51,331 nucleotides of DNA, taken from DASTOB01 sp035720425 (GTDB taxonomy: Bacteria > Chloroflexota > Limnocylindria > Limnocylindrales > CSP1-4). The stretch covers positions 1 through 51,331 of the forward strand of contig DASTOB010000068.1 in assembly GCA_035720425.1 (NCBI GenBank), written 5' to 3'. Both the position numbers and the translations under genes were made by a program. Of this stretch, positions 26,042-34,513 are shown one piece after another; the first letter of the stretch is position 1, and each line of letters starts with the position of its first letter. The notes below the pieces were generated by a model. It saw nothing but the letters and a program-made list of their open reading frames with translations. It ran no database searches and was not told the DNA's origin.

Positions 26042-27346
26042 GTGACGCGGGCCGATCCGGATTCCGGTCCCGCCGGGCTGCTCGCCGAGCTGACCTGGCG
26101 GGGGATGTTCCACGCTGCGACACCGGGCCTCGCGGCACGCCTCGCGACCGGGCGGCCGATCTCCGGCTACAACGGCTTCGACCCGTCCGGCCCGTCGCTC
26201 CACGTCGGCAACCTCGTGCCGATCTTCGGGCTGCTCCACCTCCAGCGTCACGGCGGGCGACCAGTCGCGCTCGTCGGCGGGGCGACCGGGATGATCGGCG
26301 ATCCGTCCGGCACCTCGGCGGAGCGCAACCTGCTCGACCGGGACACGCTCGAGGCGAACGTCGCCGGCATCCGCGCCCAGCTCGAGCGGTTCATCGACTT
26401 CACGCCCGGTGTCGGCGCCCTCCTCGTCAACAACCTCGACTGGCTCGGCGGCGTGTCGATGCTCGAGTTCCTGCGTGACGTCGGCAAGCACTTCACCGTG
26501 CCGTACATGCTCGCCAAGGACTCCGTCAAGGACCGCCTCGGCGCCGGGCTGTCCTACACGGAGTTCAGCTACATGCTCCTGCAGGCGGCCGACTTCCGGC
26601 ACCTCTACCGGACGTACGGGGTAGAACTCCAGACGGGTGGGGCCGACCAGTGGGGCAACATCACCGCCGGGCTCGAGCTCATCCGGCGGTCCGAGGGAAC
26701 GGGGGCCGAGGCGGAGGACCCGGTCCATGCCCTCGCGTTTCCGCTCCTGCTCGACGCGTCGGGTGCGAAGTTCGGCAAGACCGCGGCCGGCACGTCCGTC
26801 TGGCTCGATCCCGAGCGAACCACGCCGTATGCCTTCTTCCAGTACTGGATCGATCGGCCGGACGAGGAGGTCGGCCGACTCCTTCGCTTCTTCACGCTCC
26901 TCCGCCGCGAGGAGGTAGAGGAGCTCGAGGCGGAGCAGACGGAGCGGCCGGAGGCGCGGCCCGCCCAGCGCGTGCTGGCTCGCGATCTGACCGCCCGCGT
27001 CCACGGGGCGACGATCGCCGGCCGCGTCGAGGACCTCTCCGCGGCGGTGTTCGGCGGCCGGCTGGCGACCGTTTCGCCGGAGGATCTCGAGTTCGCCACG
27101 ACCCAGCTGCCGACCGTGCGCCTGGCGCCCGATGCGGTTGCGGGCGTTACGGCGGCCGCGTTCGCGGTCGCTGCCGGGGTGGCGTCCTCGCTCGGTGACG
27201 CGCGGCGCACGATCCGCCAGGGTGGCCTCTCGCTCAACGACGCGCGGCTGACCGATCCGGATGCCGTGGTGACCGTGGCGCCGGGATCCGTGGCGGTGCT
27301 CCGGCGCGGCAAACGCGACTACTCGCTCGTGGACCTGCGCACGTAG
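26042..27346 (+). CDS. tyrS: Tyrosine--tRNA ligase
   Basis: A 434-residue class I synthetase of normal length. The Rossmann core has GYNGFDPSGPSLHVGNLVPI (HIGH-type signature HVGN at 54-57), VALVGGATGMIGDPSGTSAE, TGGADQWGNITAGLEL and KFGKT (from 243) in place of KMSKS. The C-terminal part (about 350-434) is an S4-like RNA-binding domain ending in VDLRT; IRQGGLSLNDARLTDPDAVV is its recognisable core. The start is GTG, 80 bp from the divergent PBP gene. No T-box sequence is visible before it, unlike thrS. Confidence 0.95.
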   Translation: MTRADPDSGPAGLLAELTWRGMFHAATPGLAARLATGRPISGYNGFDPSGPSLHVGNLVPIFGLLHLQRHGGRPVALVGGATGMIGDPSGTSAERNLLDRDTLEANVAGIRAQLERFIDFTPGVGALLVNNLDWLGGVSMLEFLRDVGKHFTVPYMLAKDSVKDRLGAGLSYTEFSYMLLQAADFRHLYRTYGVELQTGGADQWGNITAGLELIRRSEGTGAEAEDPVHALAFPLLLDASGAKFGKTAAGTSVWLDPERTTPYAFFQYWIDRPDEEVGRLLRFFTLLRREEVEELEAEQTERPEARPAQRVLARDLTARVHGATIAGRVEDLSAAVFGGRLATVSPEDLEFATTQLPTVRLAPDAVAGVTAAAFAVAAGVASSLGDARRTIRQGGLSLNDARLTDPDAVVTVAPGSVAVLRRGKRDYSLVDLRT

Positions 27347-27385
27347 CCTCAGACGCGCCACGCCGCTCGTCGTTTCGAGGGCGGG

Positions 27386-27470
27386 CGGTCATCCCCCGCG
27401 GCGCCATGTCATCCCTCGCGGCGCCATGTCATCCCTCGCGGCGCCATGTCATCCCTCGCGGCGCCATGAG
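27386..27470. repeat. 20-bp tandem repeat, about four units
   Basis: Three exact copies of GCGCCATGTCATCCCTCGCG (27401, 27421, 27441) with partial copies on either side. It lies 40 bp after the tyrS stop. The units have no T-run and no strong hairpin. Confidence 0.95.
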
Positions 27471-27864
27471 CGGCAATTCAACGGTGACTGAGATTCGGGC
27501 TTAGCACGCTCGGCCAACAACGGATACCGTCAAGCTGGGCAGATGGGCGAGCGTGCGAGCCTCGATCCTCACTCAGCGCTGAATTGGCGGCGAAGGGGCG
27601 AGGCGATCAGGCGCGGTGGGGACCTCGATCACCGGCCTTTCCACCGTCCGGGCCGGCCTCCGCCGCCCCGATCCTGCCAGATTCTTGCGGGGTAACAGCT
27701 AGGCGCAGTTGAGAGGCCTACCGGCACGACCGACGGGGTCTCCGTCGGCCATTTCGTGCACGGACGGTCTGGCGGAGGAGCCGGACCAATGCTGATCATG
27801 GCCCGGAACCGCGCCCAACGGTTACCCGGCGACAATCTGGCAGTCTGGGCGGGTCTTGGGCGGG

Positions 27865-28078
27865 GCGAGCGAGTCGGGCGCGGCCGGAGCGGGGCGCGAG
27901 CGAGTCGTGCGCGGCCGGCGGGGTGCGAGCCAGTCGGGCGTTGCCGGGGCGGGGCGCGAGCGAGTCGGGCGCGGCCGGGGCGGGGCGCGAGCGAGTCGGG
28001 CGCGGCCGGCGGGGTGCGAGCGAGTCGGCCGCGGCCGGGGCGGGGTGCGAGCGAGGGCGCGGCCGGGGCGGGGCGGGA
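27865..28078. repeat. 29/31-bp GC-rich minisatellite, seven units
   Basis: Units start at 27865, 27896, 27925, 27956, 27987, 28016 and 28047, giving spacings of 31, 29, 31, 31, 29 and 31 bp. Each begins GCGAGCGAGTCGG or a one-base variant and continues into a GCGGCCGGGGCGGGG-type segment. It ends 18 bp before the hisIE stop codon. There are no spacers, so it is not CRISPR. Confidence 0.93.
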
Positions 28079-28095
28079 TGGGGACAGCCGCGCCG

Positions 28096-28818
28096 TCAGG
28101 CCCGGTGGCGTTCGCGCAGCACGTCGACGACCGCCGCAGGGGCAACGCCGCGCTCCGCGAGCAGGACGAGCGCGTGGTAGACGAGGTCGGCCGCCTCGCC
28201 GGCGAGGGCCGCCCGCGTCGCATCCCGATCCGCGTCGCGGGCGCGACCGCCACCGTCGGCCGCCTCGGCCGCCTCGGCCGCCTCGGCTGCGGCATCGTCC
28301 TTGGCGGCCAGCAGCACTTCGGTCGCCTCCTCGGTCACCTTCCGCGCGACCGCGTCGACCCCACCGTCGAGCAGGGTCGTCGTGTACGAACCGGCAGGTC
28401 GCTCCGCGGCGCGCGACGCAATGACGGACCACAGCGTCTCAAGCCAGGCGAAGCCCTGCAACGTCCGCGAACCGGGAGCGCCATCCGGGTCGAAGCACGA
28501 CCGCGTGCCGCGATGGCAGGTCGGCCCGATCGGATCGGCCGTCACGAGCAACGCGTCGGCGTCGCAGTCGGCCGCCAGGTCGACGAGGCGAAGCACGTTC
28601 CCGGACGTCTCGCCCTTGCGCCACAGACGGCCCCGCGATCGCGAGTGGAAGTGCACCTCGCCGGTTGCGAGGGTCGCGCCGAGCGCCTCCGCGTCCATCC
28701 AGGCGACCATGAGGACCCGACCGTCGGTCGCGTCCTGGACGACCGCCGGCACGAGCCCGTCGGCCCCGAAGCGCAGCTCCGGCAGGCCCGCGCCGCCGCC
28801 GCGAGACGGCGCCGTCAC
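28096..28818 (-). CDS. hisIE: Bifunctional phosphoribosyl-AMP cyclohydrolase / phosphoribosyl-ATP pyrophosphohydrolase
   Basis: A 240-residue fusion for steps 2 and 3 of histidine synthesis. The HisI half (about 10-120) has RVLMVAWMDAEALGATLATG, HFHSRSRGRLWRKGETSGNV and the metal-site Cys/Asp residues (DCDADALLV, CHRGTRSCF). The HisE half (about 125-240) has ERPAGSYTTTLLDGG, VARKVTEEATEVLLAAKDD and EAADLVYHALVLLAERG, the EExxE/ExxD helices that bind Mg-PPi. An Ala/Glu-rich insert (AAEAAEAAEAADGG) lies in HisE. It starts with GTG overlapping the hisF stop (GTGA) and is the last operon gene. Confidence 0.95.
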   Translation of the reverse strand: MTAPSRGGGAGLPELRFGADGLVPAVVQDATDGRVLMVAWMDAEALGATLATGEVHFHSRSRGRLWRKGETSGNVLRLVDLAADCDADALLVTADPIGPTCHRGTRSCFDPDGAPGSRTLQGFAWLETLWSVIASRAAERPAGSYTTTLLDGGVDAVARKVTEEATEVLLAAKDDAAAEAAEAAEAADGGGRARDADRDATRAALAGEAADLVYHALVLLAERGVAPAAVVDVLRERHRA

Positions 28819-29717
28819 GCCGCCCCCTGGATCGGCCGGACCGCGAGACCGGCCGACGCCATCGCCGCCTTGACCGCCGCGATCGAGTGGATCCGGCGAT
28901 GGAAGATCGACGCCGCGAGCACCGCATCGGCCCCACCGTCGCGCACGGCCGCGACGAAGTCCGCGGGTCCCGCCGCGCCACCGGACGCGATGACGGGCAC
29001 GGACACACGCGACGTGATCGCATGGAGCAGTTCCGTATCGAACCCGGACTGCGTGCCGTCGCGGTCGATCGACGTGACGAGCAGCTCGCCGGCACCGAGA
29101 TCGGCGACCCGCTCCGCCCAGGCCACGGCGTCGAGGCCAGTCACGTCGCGCCCGCCGCGGACGAGCACCTCCCAGCGCGGCGACGACGCAGCCGCGGACG
29201 ACGACGGATACCGCGGCGACGAGGCCGCCGAGGCGAGTGACGACGCAGCCGCGGACGACGACACAGCCGCGGACGACGACGCAGCCGCGGACGACGACGC
29301 AGCCGCGGACGACTCCACCCGCCGCGCGTCGATCGCGACGACGACCGCCTGCCGGCCGAACCGCCCGGCGCAGCGCGACACGAGCGCCGGATCCGCCACC
29401 GCCGCCGTGTTGAGCGAGACCTTGTCCGCGCCGGCGCGGAGCACGTCGCGCATCTCGCGCACCGTCCGCACCCCGCCACCGACGGTGAGCGGAATGAACG
29501 CGCGCCGGGCCGTCCGCTCGACGATGTCGAGGAGCGTCCCGCGCCGCTCCGGGGCGGCGGTGATGTCGAGGAACACGAGCTCGTCGGCCCCCTCGCGCGC
29601 GTAGCGCTCGGCCAGCTCCGGCGGATCGCCCTCGTCGACGAGGTCGACGAAACGGGTGCCCTTGACGACCCGCCCGTCGGCGACATCGAGGCACGGGATC
29701 ACGCGGCGGCGCAGCAT
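28815..29717 (-). CDS. hisF: Imidazole glycerol phosphate synthase cyclase subunit with a Ser/Ala-rich insertion
   Basis: A 300-residue TIM barrel (family usual about 252) that makes imidazole glycerol phosphate and AICAR with ammonia from HisH. Catalytic Asp residues are present: D11 (IPCLDV) and D130 (VVVAIDARR), as is the SIDRDG phosphate loop. Between residues 135 and 181 lies an insert of Ser/Ala repeats coded by 18-bp DNA repeats, followed by WEVLVRGGRDVTGLDAV, which resumes the normal sequence. The insert falls in the beta-hairpin turn after strand 5, away from D11 but near D130. It follows hisH by 5 nt. Confidence 0.95.
   Translation of the reverse strand: MLRRRVIPCLDVADGRVVKGTRFVDLVDEGDPPELAERYAREGADELVFLDITAAPERRGTLLDIVERTARRAFIPLTVGGGVRTVREMRDVLRAGADKVSLNTAAVADPALVSRCAGRFGRQAVVVAIDARRVESSAAASSSAAASSSAAVSSSAAASSLASAASSPRYPSSSAAASSPRWEVLVRGGRDVTGLDAVAWAERVADLGAGELLVTSIDRDGTQSGFDTELLHAITSRVSVPVIASGGAAGPADFVAAVRDGGADAVLAASIFHRRIHSIAAVKAAMASAGLAVRPIQGAA
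29175..29315 (-). repeat. In-frame 18-bp repeat array inside hisF
   Basis: Units related to GCAGCCGCGGACGACGAC (plus strand) recur at 18-bp spacing; four consecutive copies between about 29238 and 29310 are nearly identical and others are degenerate. On the coding strand they give SSSAAA. Array length is a multiple of three, so hisF stays open. Confidence 0.9.
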
Positions 29718-29722
29718 CGCAG

Positions 29723-30460
29723 TCAGTCCCCGCCGCCGGTCCCGCCGGCACCCACCGGCGAGTACTGCGCCCCACCGCCCGCGGCGAGTGCCGTCGCCCA
29801 GCGCACGAAGTTCCCGAGCAGCCGCAACCCGTCGCCCCCGGAGCGCTCCGGGTGGAACTGCACGCCGAGCACGTTGCCCCGCTCGACGGCCGACACGAAC
29901 GCCGACCCATGGGTCGTCTCGGCGAGCACGGACGCCGCGCCGGTCACGCCCTCCGGCTGGCCGGCGTACGAGTGGACGAAGTAGAAGTCGGCCGACGGGG
30001 CAATGCCCGTGAACAGCACGTGCTCGCGCACGCGCTCGACCTGGTTCCAGCCGATGTGCGGCAGGGTGGGCGCGTCCGCGAGCCGCGTGGTCCGGCCCGC
30101 CAGGACCCCGAACGTCTCCGCCCCGTCCTCGTCGCTCGCCTCGAACAGGAGCTGGAGCCCGAGGCACACCCCGAGGTACGGCCGACCGGCCGCGATCCAC
30201 TGGAGGATCGGCCCGACGAGACGCGCCCGGGTCAGCCGCTCCATCGCCGGCGCGGCGGCCCCGACACCCGGCACGACGAGCGCGTCGGCCCCATCGAGCG
30301 CCCCGCCGTCGCGCGCGATCGCGACCCGCGCCCCGACGGTCGTGAGGGCCTGCTCGATCGACACGAGGTTGCCCGCCCCGTAGTCGACGACTGCGACGCG
30401 CAGGGCGCCGTCGTCGGGCGGCCGGTCGCCCCGTTCGGCCCACCAGTCGCCGCTCGTCAC
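29723..30460 (-). CDS. hisH: Imidazole glycerol phosphate synthase glutaminase subunit
   Basis: A 245-residue class I glutamine amidotransferase that releases ammonia for HisF. Core pattern: VAVVDYGAGNLVSIEQALTT, the oxyanion/nucleophile segment PYLGVCLGLQLLFEASDEDG (catalytic Cys), HIGWNQVE, FVHSYAG and VQFHPERSGGDGLRLLGNFV (catalytic His and Glu). The first 20 residues before VVDYGAGN and a Gly-rich tail are longer than usual. The GTG start overlaps the hisB stop (GTGA); an upstream in-frame start would intrude into hisB. Confidence 0.95.
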   Translation of the reverse strand: MTSGDWWAERGDRPPDDGALRVAVVDYGAGNLVSIEQALTTVGARVAIARDGGALDGADALVVPGVGAAAPAMERLTRARLVGPILQWIAAGRPYLGVCLGLQLLFEASDEDGAETFGVLAGRTTRLADAPTLPHIGWNQVERVREHVLFTGIAPSADFYFVHSYAGQPEGVTGAASVLAETTHGSAFVSAVERGNVLGVQFHPERSGGDGLRLLGNFVRWATALAAGGGAQYSPVGAGGTGGGD

Positions 30461-31050
30461 CCGAGCGTCCCCTTCGTCGACGCCACCCCGCTCCGCCTCG
30501 GGTCCGGCTCGCACGCGGCGCGGAGGGCCCGGGCGAGCGCCTTGAACGCGGCCTCCGCGAGGTGATGGTCGTTTCGACCCGTGCCGCGGACGTGGAGGGT
30601 CGTGCCGGACGTCCGCGCGAAGGCCTCGAGGGCGTGTTCGATGAGCTGGGTCGGCAACGAGCCGACTCGCTCGCCGCGGAACGGCAGGTCGACGACCGCG
30701 TACGGCCGACCGCCGACGTCGAGGACGACGGTGGCAACCGATTCGTCCATCGGCACCGACGCATCGCCGAACCGGCGGATCCCCGCCCGGTCGCCGAGCG
30801 CTTCGGCGAACGCGGACCCGAGCACGAGCGCGACGTCCTCGGCCGTGTGGTGCTCGTCCACCTCGAGATCGCCGGTCGCGCGGACCTCGAGGTCGAACAG
30901 GCCGTGGTGGGCGAGCGACGTGAGGAGGTGATCGAGGAAGCCGATCCCGGTGGCGACCGCTGCCGTGCCGGAGCCGTCGAGGTCGAGGGTGACCGTGACG
31001 TCCGTCTCGCGGGTCGCCCGATGGACGGTCGCCCGCCGGGGGGCGCTCAC
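30457..31050 (-). CDS. hisB: Imidazoleglycerol-phosphate dehydratase
   Basis: A 197-residue monofunctional dehydratase. The duplicated metal-binding His motifs are visible: FLDHLLTSLAHHGLFDLEVR and DEHHTAEDVALVLGSAFAEA in the first half, and QLIEHALEAFARTSGTTLHV and GRNDHHLAEAAFKALARALR in the second. No histidinol-phosphate phosphatase domain is fused and no separate phosphatase gene is in the window, so that step is encoded elsewhere. The start is the GTG overlapping the hisC stop (GTGA). Confidence 0.96.
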   Translation of the reverse strand: MSAPRRATVHRATRETDVTVTLDLDGSGTAAVATGIGFLDHLLTSLAHHGLFDLEVRATGDLEVDEHHTAEDVALVLGSAFAEALGDRAGIRRFGDASVPMDESVATVVLDVGGRPYAVVDLPFRGERVGSLPTQLIEHALEAFARTSGTTLHVRGTGRNDHHLAEAAFKALARALRAACEPDPRRSGVASTKGTLG

Positions 31051-32216
31051 GGGACAGTCTCCGCCGAGATGTCGGCCCCGATCTCCGCTTCGATCTCCGC
31101 CGCGGCGGTCGCGAACCGCTCGTTGTCGGCCCGATCGCGGATCGTCAGCCGCAGGTGATCGGCCAGCGGATGCGCCGCGCCGAACGTTCGCGGCACGAGC
31201 CCGCGTCGCAGGAGCCCCTCGCCGACCCGCGCCGCGCGCTCGCGCGAGCCAAGGCCGACGAGCAGGAAGTTCGTGACCGACGGCCAGACCGTCCAGCCAA
31301 CCGTGCGCAGCGCGGCCGCGAATCGGTCGCGCTCGCGCTCGACCCGCTCGACGTTGGCGCGGTACGCATCGTCGTCGCGCAGCAACTCGGTGACGACGGT
31401 GACCGAGACCGTCGAGACGGACCCCGGCGGCCGGTACGGGGCGATGAGCGCGATCGTCTCGGGACGGGCGACGGCGAAGCCCACCCGAAGCCCGGCGACG
31501 GCGTAGGCCTTCGACGCGGTCCGGACGCTGACGAGGCGGGGATACGTGAACCGGAGGTCCGCGAGCGAGCGGCCGACGAACTCCGCGTACGCCTCGTCGA
31601 GCACGACCGCCGGGGCGGGCCGCCCGTCGGCGGCAGCATCGGCCGCCAGGTCGTCGAGGAGGGCGGCGATCGCGCCGTCCGGCTCGGGCAGGCCGGTCGG
31701 ATTGTTCGGACTGCACAGCCACACGAGCGAGGCGGTCCGTGCGGCGGCGCGGACCGCGTCCGGGTCGAGGGCGAAACCGCCGGCGCCCGGGCGACGCGGA
31801 ACGTCCGCTACGGTCGCTCCACGCTGCTCGGTGATGACCCGGTACATCGCGTACGAGGGAGTCGGGATGACGGCCACGCCGCCCGGCGGCAGGAACGCCT
31901 TGCCGGCGAGGTCGAGGATCTCGTCGGCCCCGGCACCGACGAGCAGCTCGTCGGTCCCTACGCCGTAGCGGGCGGCGGCGGCCTCGACCAATCGTCGGTA
32001 GTCGGACGGCGGGTATTCCGACAGCGGGGTCACGAAGCGCCCCGCGCGGAGGACGTCATCGACGAGCGTCGGCGGCGCGGGCGAGGTGTTGAGGTCGAAG
32101 CGCAGGATCCGCTCGAGTGGCACGCCGTACCTTGCCGCGACCTCCTCGTCGGTCGCCTCCCACGAGTAGCCCGCCGGCGCGGTCGGCGGCGTGTACGTGA
32201 CCGGGGTGAGGCTCAT
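31047..32216 (-). CDS. hisC: Histidinol-phosphate aminotransferase
   Basis: A 389-residue fold type I PLP enzyme. Visible features: FDLNTSPAPP near the start, LLVGAGADEILDLAGKAFLP, SLVWLCSPNNPTGLPEPDGA (Asn contacting PLP), VVLDEAYAEFVG (Asp and Tyr), and VRTASKAYAVAGLRVGFAVA containing the PLP-binding Lys. It converts imidazole acetol phosphate to histidinol phosphate with glutamate. Broad aromatic aminotransferases share these motifs, but the his operon context decides. The ATG overlaps the hisD stop (ATGA). Confidence 0.95.
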   Translation of the reverse strand: MSLTPVTYTPPTAPAGYSWEATDEEVAARYGVPLERILRFDLNTSPAPPTLVDDVLRAGRFVTPLSEYPPSDYRRLVEAAAARYGVGTDELLVGAGADEILDLAGKAFLPPGGVAVIPTPSYAMYRVITEQRGATVADVPRRPGAGGFALDPDAVRAAARTASLVWLCSPNNPTGLPEPDGAIAALLDDLAADAAADGRPAPAVVLDEAYAEFVGRSLADLRFTYPRLVSVRTASKAYAVAGLRVGFAVARPETIALIAPYRPPGSVSTVSVTVVTELLRDDDAYRANVERVERERDRFAAALRTVGWTVWPSVTNFLLVGLGSRERAARVGEGLLRRGLVPRTFGAAHPLADHLRLTIRDRADNERFATAAAEIEAEIGADISAETVP

Positions 32217-33649
32217 GCGGGTGGCTCCTCGTCGCGGGCGGGCCTTGGTGCGGACGCCGATGCGGTCGCCGATGTGGTCGCCGGCTCAAAACGGATCTCG
32301 ACGGCGGCACGATGGGCCTCGAGCCCCTCGGCGCCGGCGAGCGTGCCGATCGTCGCCCGGAGCAACTCGAGGCCGTCTCGCGTCACGCGCTGGACCTGGA
32401 CGAACTTGCCGTAGCTATCGACCGAGAGGGCACCGCTCGAGCGCGCCAGGCCGCCGGTCGGGAGCACGTGGTTCGCGCCGGTGGCGTAGTCGCCGGCCGA
32501 TTCGGGCGCCCACGGACCGACGAACAGCGAGCCCGCGTTGCGCAGCCTGGCGACCGTCGGCTCGAGATCGGCGACGTCGACCGACAGGTGCTCCGGCGCG
32601 TACGCGTTGACGAAGTCGATCGCAGCGTCGAGGTCCGGGGCCACGACGATCCGGCCGTGCTCGGCGAGCGATCGCTCGAGGATGGCCCGGCGCGGGAGCG
32701 ACGCGAGCTGCTCGTTGACGGCCGCCTCGACGGCGTCGGCGAGGCGCGCGTCCGTCGTGACGAGCAGGGCCGGCGAATCGGGGCCGTGCTCGGCCTGGGT
32801 GATGAGATCCGCGGCGACGGTCGCCGGATCGGCCGATGCGTCCGCCAGGACCATCCCCTCGGACGGGCCGGCGGGCAGGTCGATCCCAACCTCGCCGGCG
32901 ACCTCAAGCTTCGCCGCGGTCACCCACGCGCTGCCCGGTCCGACGATCCGATCGACGGGGCCGAGCCCGGCATCCGGAAGGCCGAACGCGAGCGCACCGA
33001 TCGCCTGGACACCGCCCGCGACGACGAGCGCATCGACTCCGAGCAGCCCTGCCGCGCCGGCGATGAGCGGATCCTCCCGGCCGTCCGAGCCGGCCGGCGA
33101 GGCGACGACGACCCGGCCGACGCCGGCGACCTGCGCCGGCACGACGGTCATGACGAGCGACGAGGGGAGGGGGGCGCTGCCGCCGGGCACGTAGCAGCCG
33201 ACGCTCGCGAGGGGCGTCCAGCGCCGTTCGATCTCGACACCGGGCACGATCTCCGTCCGGGTCGAGGCCGGCACCTGGGTCGCCGCGAAGCGCCGGACGT
33301 GGTCGATCGCCTGGTCGAGGGCGCGGCGCACGTCCAGAGCGAGGCCATCGCGCGCCGCCGCGAGGTCGGCCGGCCCGAGGACGAGCCGGCCGTCGGTCCG
33401 CCCGCCGCCGAACCGCTCGTTCGCGGATCGGACTGCCGCGTCACCGTCCCGGCGCACCTCGGCAAGGATCGCGCGGGCGCGCTCGCGGACGGCAGGATCC
33501 GGCACGGCACCGCGCCGAACGAGGGCGTCGCGCCCGGCGGCCGTCGCCTCGTTCGTCGCGGCCTCGGCGAGGTCGAGCCGGCGCAGTCGGAGCCGCGGCG
33601 TCACCGATTCGTCCGCTGTCGGCGAGCGTGGATTCGTCGCTGCGGTCAC
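32213..33649 (-). CDS. hisD: Histidinol dehydrogenase
   Basis: A 478-residue NAD- and zinc-dependent enzyme for the last two steps of histidine synthesis. Family segments: LASVGCYVPGGSAPLPSSLV, GLGPVDRIVGPGSAWVTAAK, IDLPAGPSEGMVLADASADP, DLITQAEHGPDSPALLVTTD (zinc Gln and His), NAYAPEHLSVDVAD (catalytic Glu-His) and GDYATGANHVLPTGGLARSS (zinc ligands near its start). An Ala/Ser/Pro-rich tail of about 25 residues follows the core. It starts with GTG overlapping the hisG stop. Confidence 0.96.
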   Translation of the reverse strand: MTAATNPRSPTADESVTPRLRLRRLDLAEAATNEATAAGRDALVRRGAVPDPAVRERARAILAEVRRDGDAAVRSANERFGGGRTDGRLVLGPADLAAARDGLALDVRRALDQAIDHVRRFAATQVPASTRTEIVPGVEIERRWTPLASVGCYVPGGSAPLPSSLVMTVVPAQVAGVGRVVVASPAGSDGREDPLIAGAAGLLGVDALVVAGGVQAIGALAFGLPDAGLGPVDRIVGPGSAWVTAAKLEVAGEVGIDLPAGPSEGMVLADASADPATVAADLITQAEHGPDSPALLVTTDARLADAVEAAVNEQLASLPRRAILERSLAEHGRIVVAPDLDAAIDFVNAYAPEHLSVDVADLEPTVARLRNAGSLFVGPWAPESAGDYATGANHVLPTGGLARSSGALSVDSYGKFVQVQRVTRDGLELLRATIGTLAGAEGLEAHRAAVEIRFEPATTSATASASAPRPARDEEPPA

Positions 33650-34506
33650 GGGACGATCTTCTCGATCGGCAGGACGAGGATCCCGGAGGCGCCGGCGGCC
33701 TTGAGGCGCGGCAGCAGGCCCCACACCTCGTCCGCCCCGACGACGGAGTGGATCGCGATCATCCCGTCGTGGGCGAGCGGGATGACGGTCGGCGACTCGA
33801 GGGCGGGCAGGAGGACTTCCAGTTCCTGGAGCTTCGCCGCCGGGGCGTTCATCATGAGGTACTTGCGACCGCGCGCGGCGATGACCGCGCTGAGCATCGT
33901 GTCGATCGACTCGAGCTCCGCCGCCCGCCCGCGATGGGCGGTCGGGTTGGCGACGAGGATCGCCTGGCTGGCGAGGACGTCGCCGATCGGGCGAAGACCG
34001 TTCATGACGAGCGTCGAGCCGGTCGACACGAGGTCGACGATCGCCTCCGCGAGCCCGAGGCGTGGCGCCACCTCCACGGCGCCCGAGATCGGGATCACGT
34101 CGAGCGCGATCCGCTGCTCCGCGAAGTAGCGCCGGGCGGTGTTCGGATGGGCGGTCGCCACCCGCAGCCCGGCGAGGTCCTCGATCCGGCGATACGGCGT
34201 GTCGTTCGGCACCGCCGCGGTGAGCCGGCAGTGCCCGTAGCCGAGCTCGCGGACCCGCGGCAGCTCGGCGCCAGTTTCGGTCAGCAGGTCGATGCCGGTG
34301 ATGCCGAGGTCCGCCACGCCGTCGCCGACGAACTCGATGACGTCGTTGGTCCGCACGAACAGGATGTCGAGATCGAAGTTCTGCACGCGCGCGACGAGGC
34401 TCCGGTCATGCTCCTCGAACACGAGACCGGCGTCATGGAGCAGGTGGAGGGTGGGCTCGACGAGGCGGCCCTTGTTGGGAATGGCGAGGCGGAGCCGCTC
34501 GGACAT
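33646..34506 (-). CDS. hisG: ATP phosphoribosyltransferase (long form)
   Basis: A 286-residue HisG with its own C-terminal regulatory domain, so no HisZ partner is needed. Core: LRLAIPNKGRLVEPTLHLLH, VRTNDVIEFVGDGVADLGIT, and the PRPP-binding segment EAIVDLVSTGSTLVMNGL. The ACT-like regulatory domain follows from about residue 205 (KYLMMNAPAAKLQELEVLLP to VWGLLPRLKAAGASGILVLP), where histidine feedback inhibition is exerted in this family. It catalyses the committed step (ATP + PRPP). It starts 7 nt after the TrpR/YerC-like regulator. Confidence 0.96.
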   Translation of the reverse strand: MSERLRLAIPNKGRLVEPTLHLLHDAGLVFEEHDRSLVARVQNFDLDILFVRTNDVIEFVGDGVADLGITGIDLLTETGAELPRVRELGYGHCRLTAAVPNDTPYRRIEDLAGLRVATAHPNTARRYFAEQRIALDVIPISGAVEVAPRLGLAEAIVDLVSTGSTLVMNGLRPIGDVLASQAILVANPTAHRGRAAELESIDTMLSAVIAARGRKYLMMNAPAAKLQELEVLLPALESPTVIPLAHDGMIAIHSVVGADEVWGLLPRLKAAGASGILVLPIEKIVP

Positions 34507-34513
34507 GACTGGC

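Larger units (their letters stand above)
27347..28095. other. 749-bp gene-free stretch with two minisatellites
   Basis: Between the ends of tyrS and hisIE. It holds a 20-bp tandem repeat (27386-27470) and a 29/31-bp array (27865-28078). Open frames through the second array exist on both strands but encode only Arg/Ala/Pro/Ser repeats and lack credible starts. No terminator with a T-run was found for either flanking gene. The decamer TTAGCACGCT (27501-27510) resembles half of the his operator, probably by chance. Confidence 0.6.

Noticed and set aside
27501..27510. TTAGCACGCT, matching half of the his operator
   Set aside because: It lacks the second arm, lies beyond the 3' end of the operon and is short enough to occur by chance.
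27865..28078. Possible CRISPR array
   Set aside because: Repeats are directly adjacent with no variable spacers and no cas genes are in the window.
31051..31722. An upstream extension of hisB to 421 codons
   Set aside because: The extra part overlaps hisC in another frame; the GTG overlapping the hisC stop fits the operon's consistent NTGA junctions.
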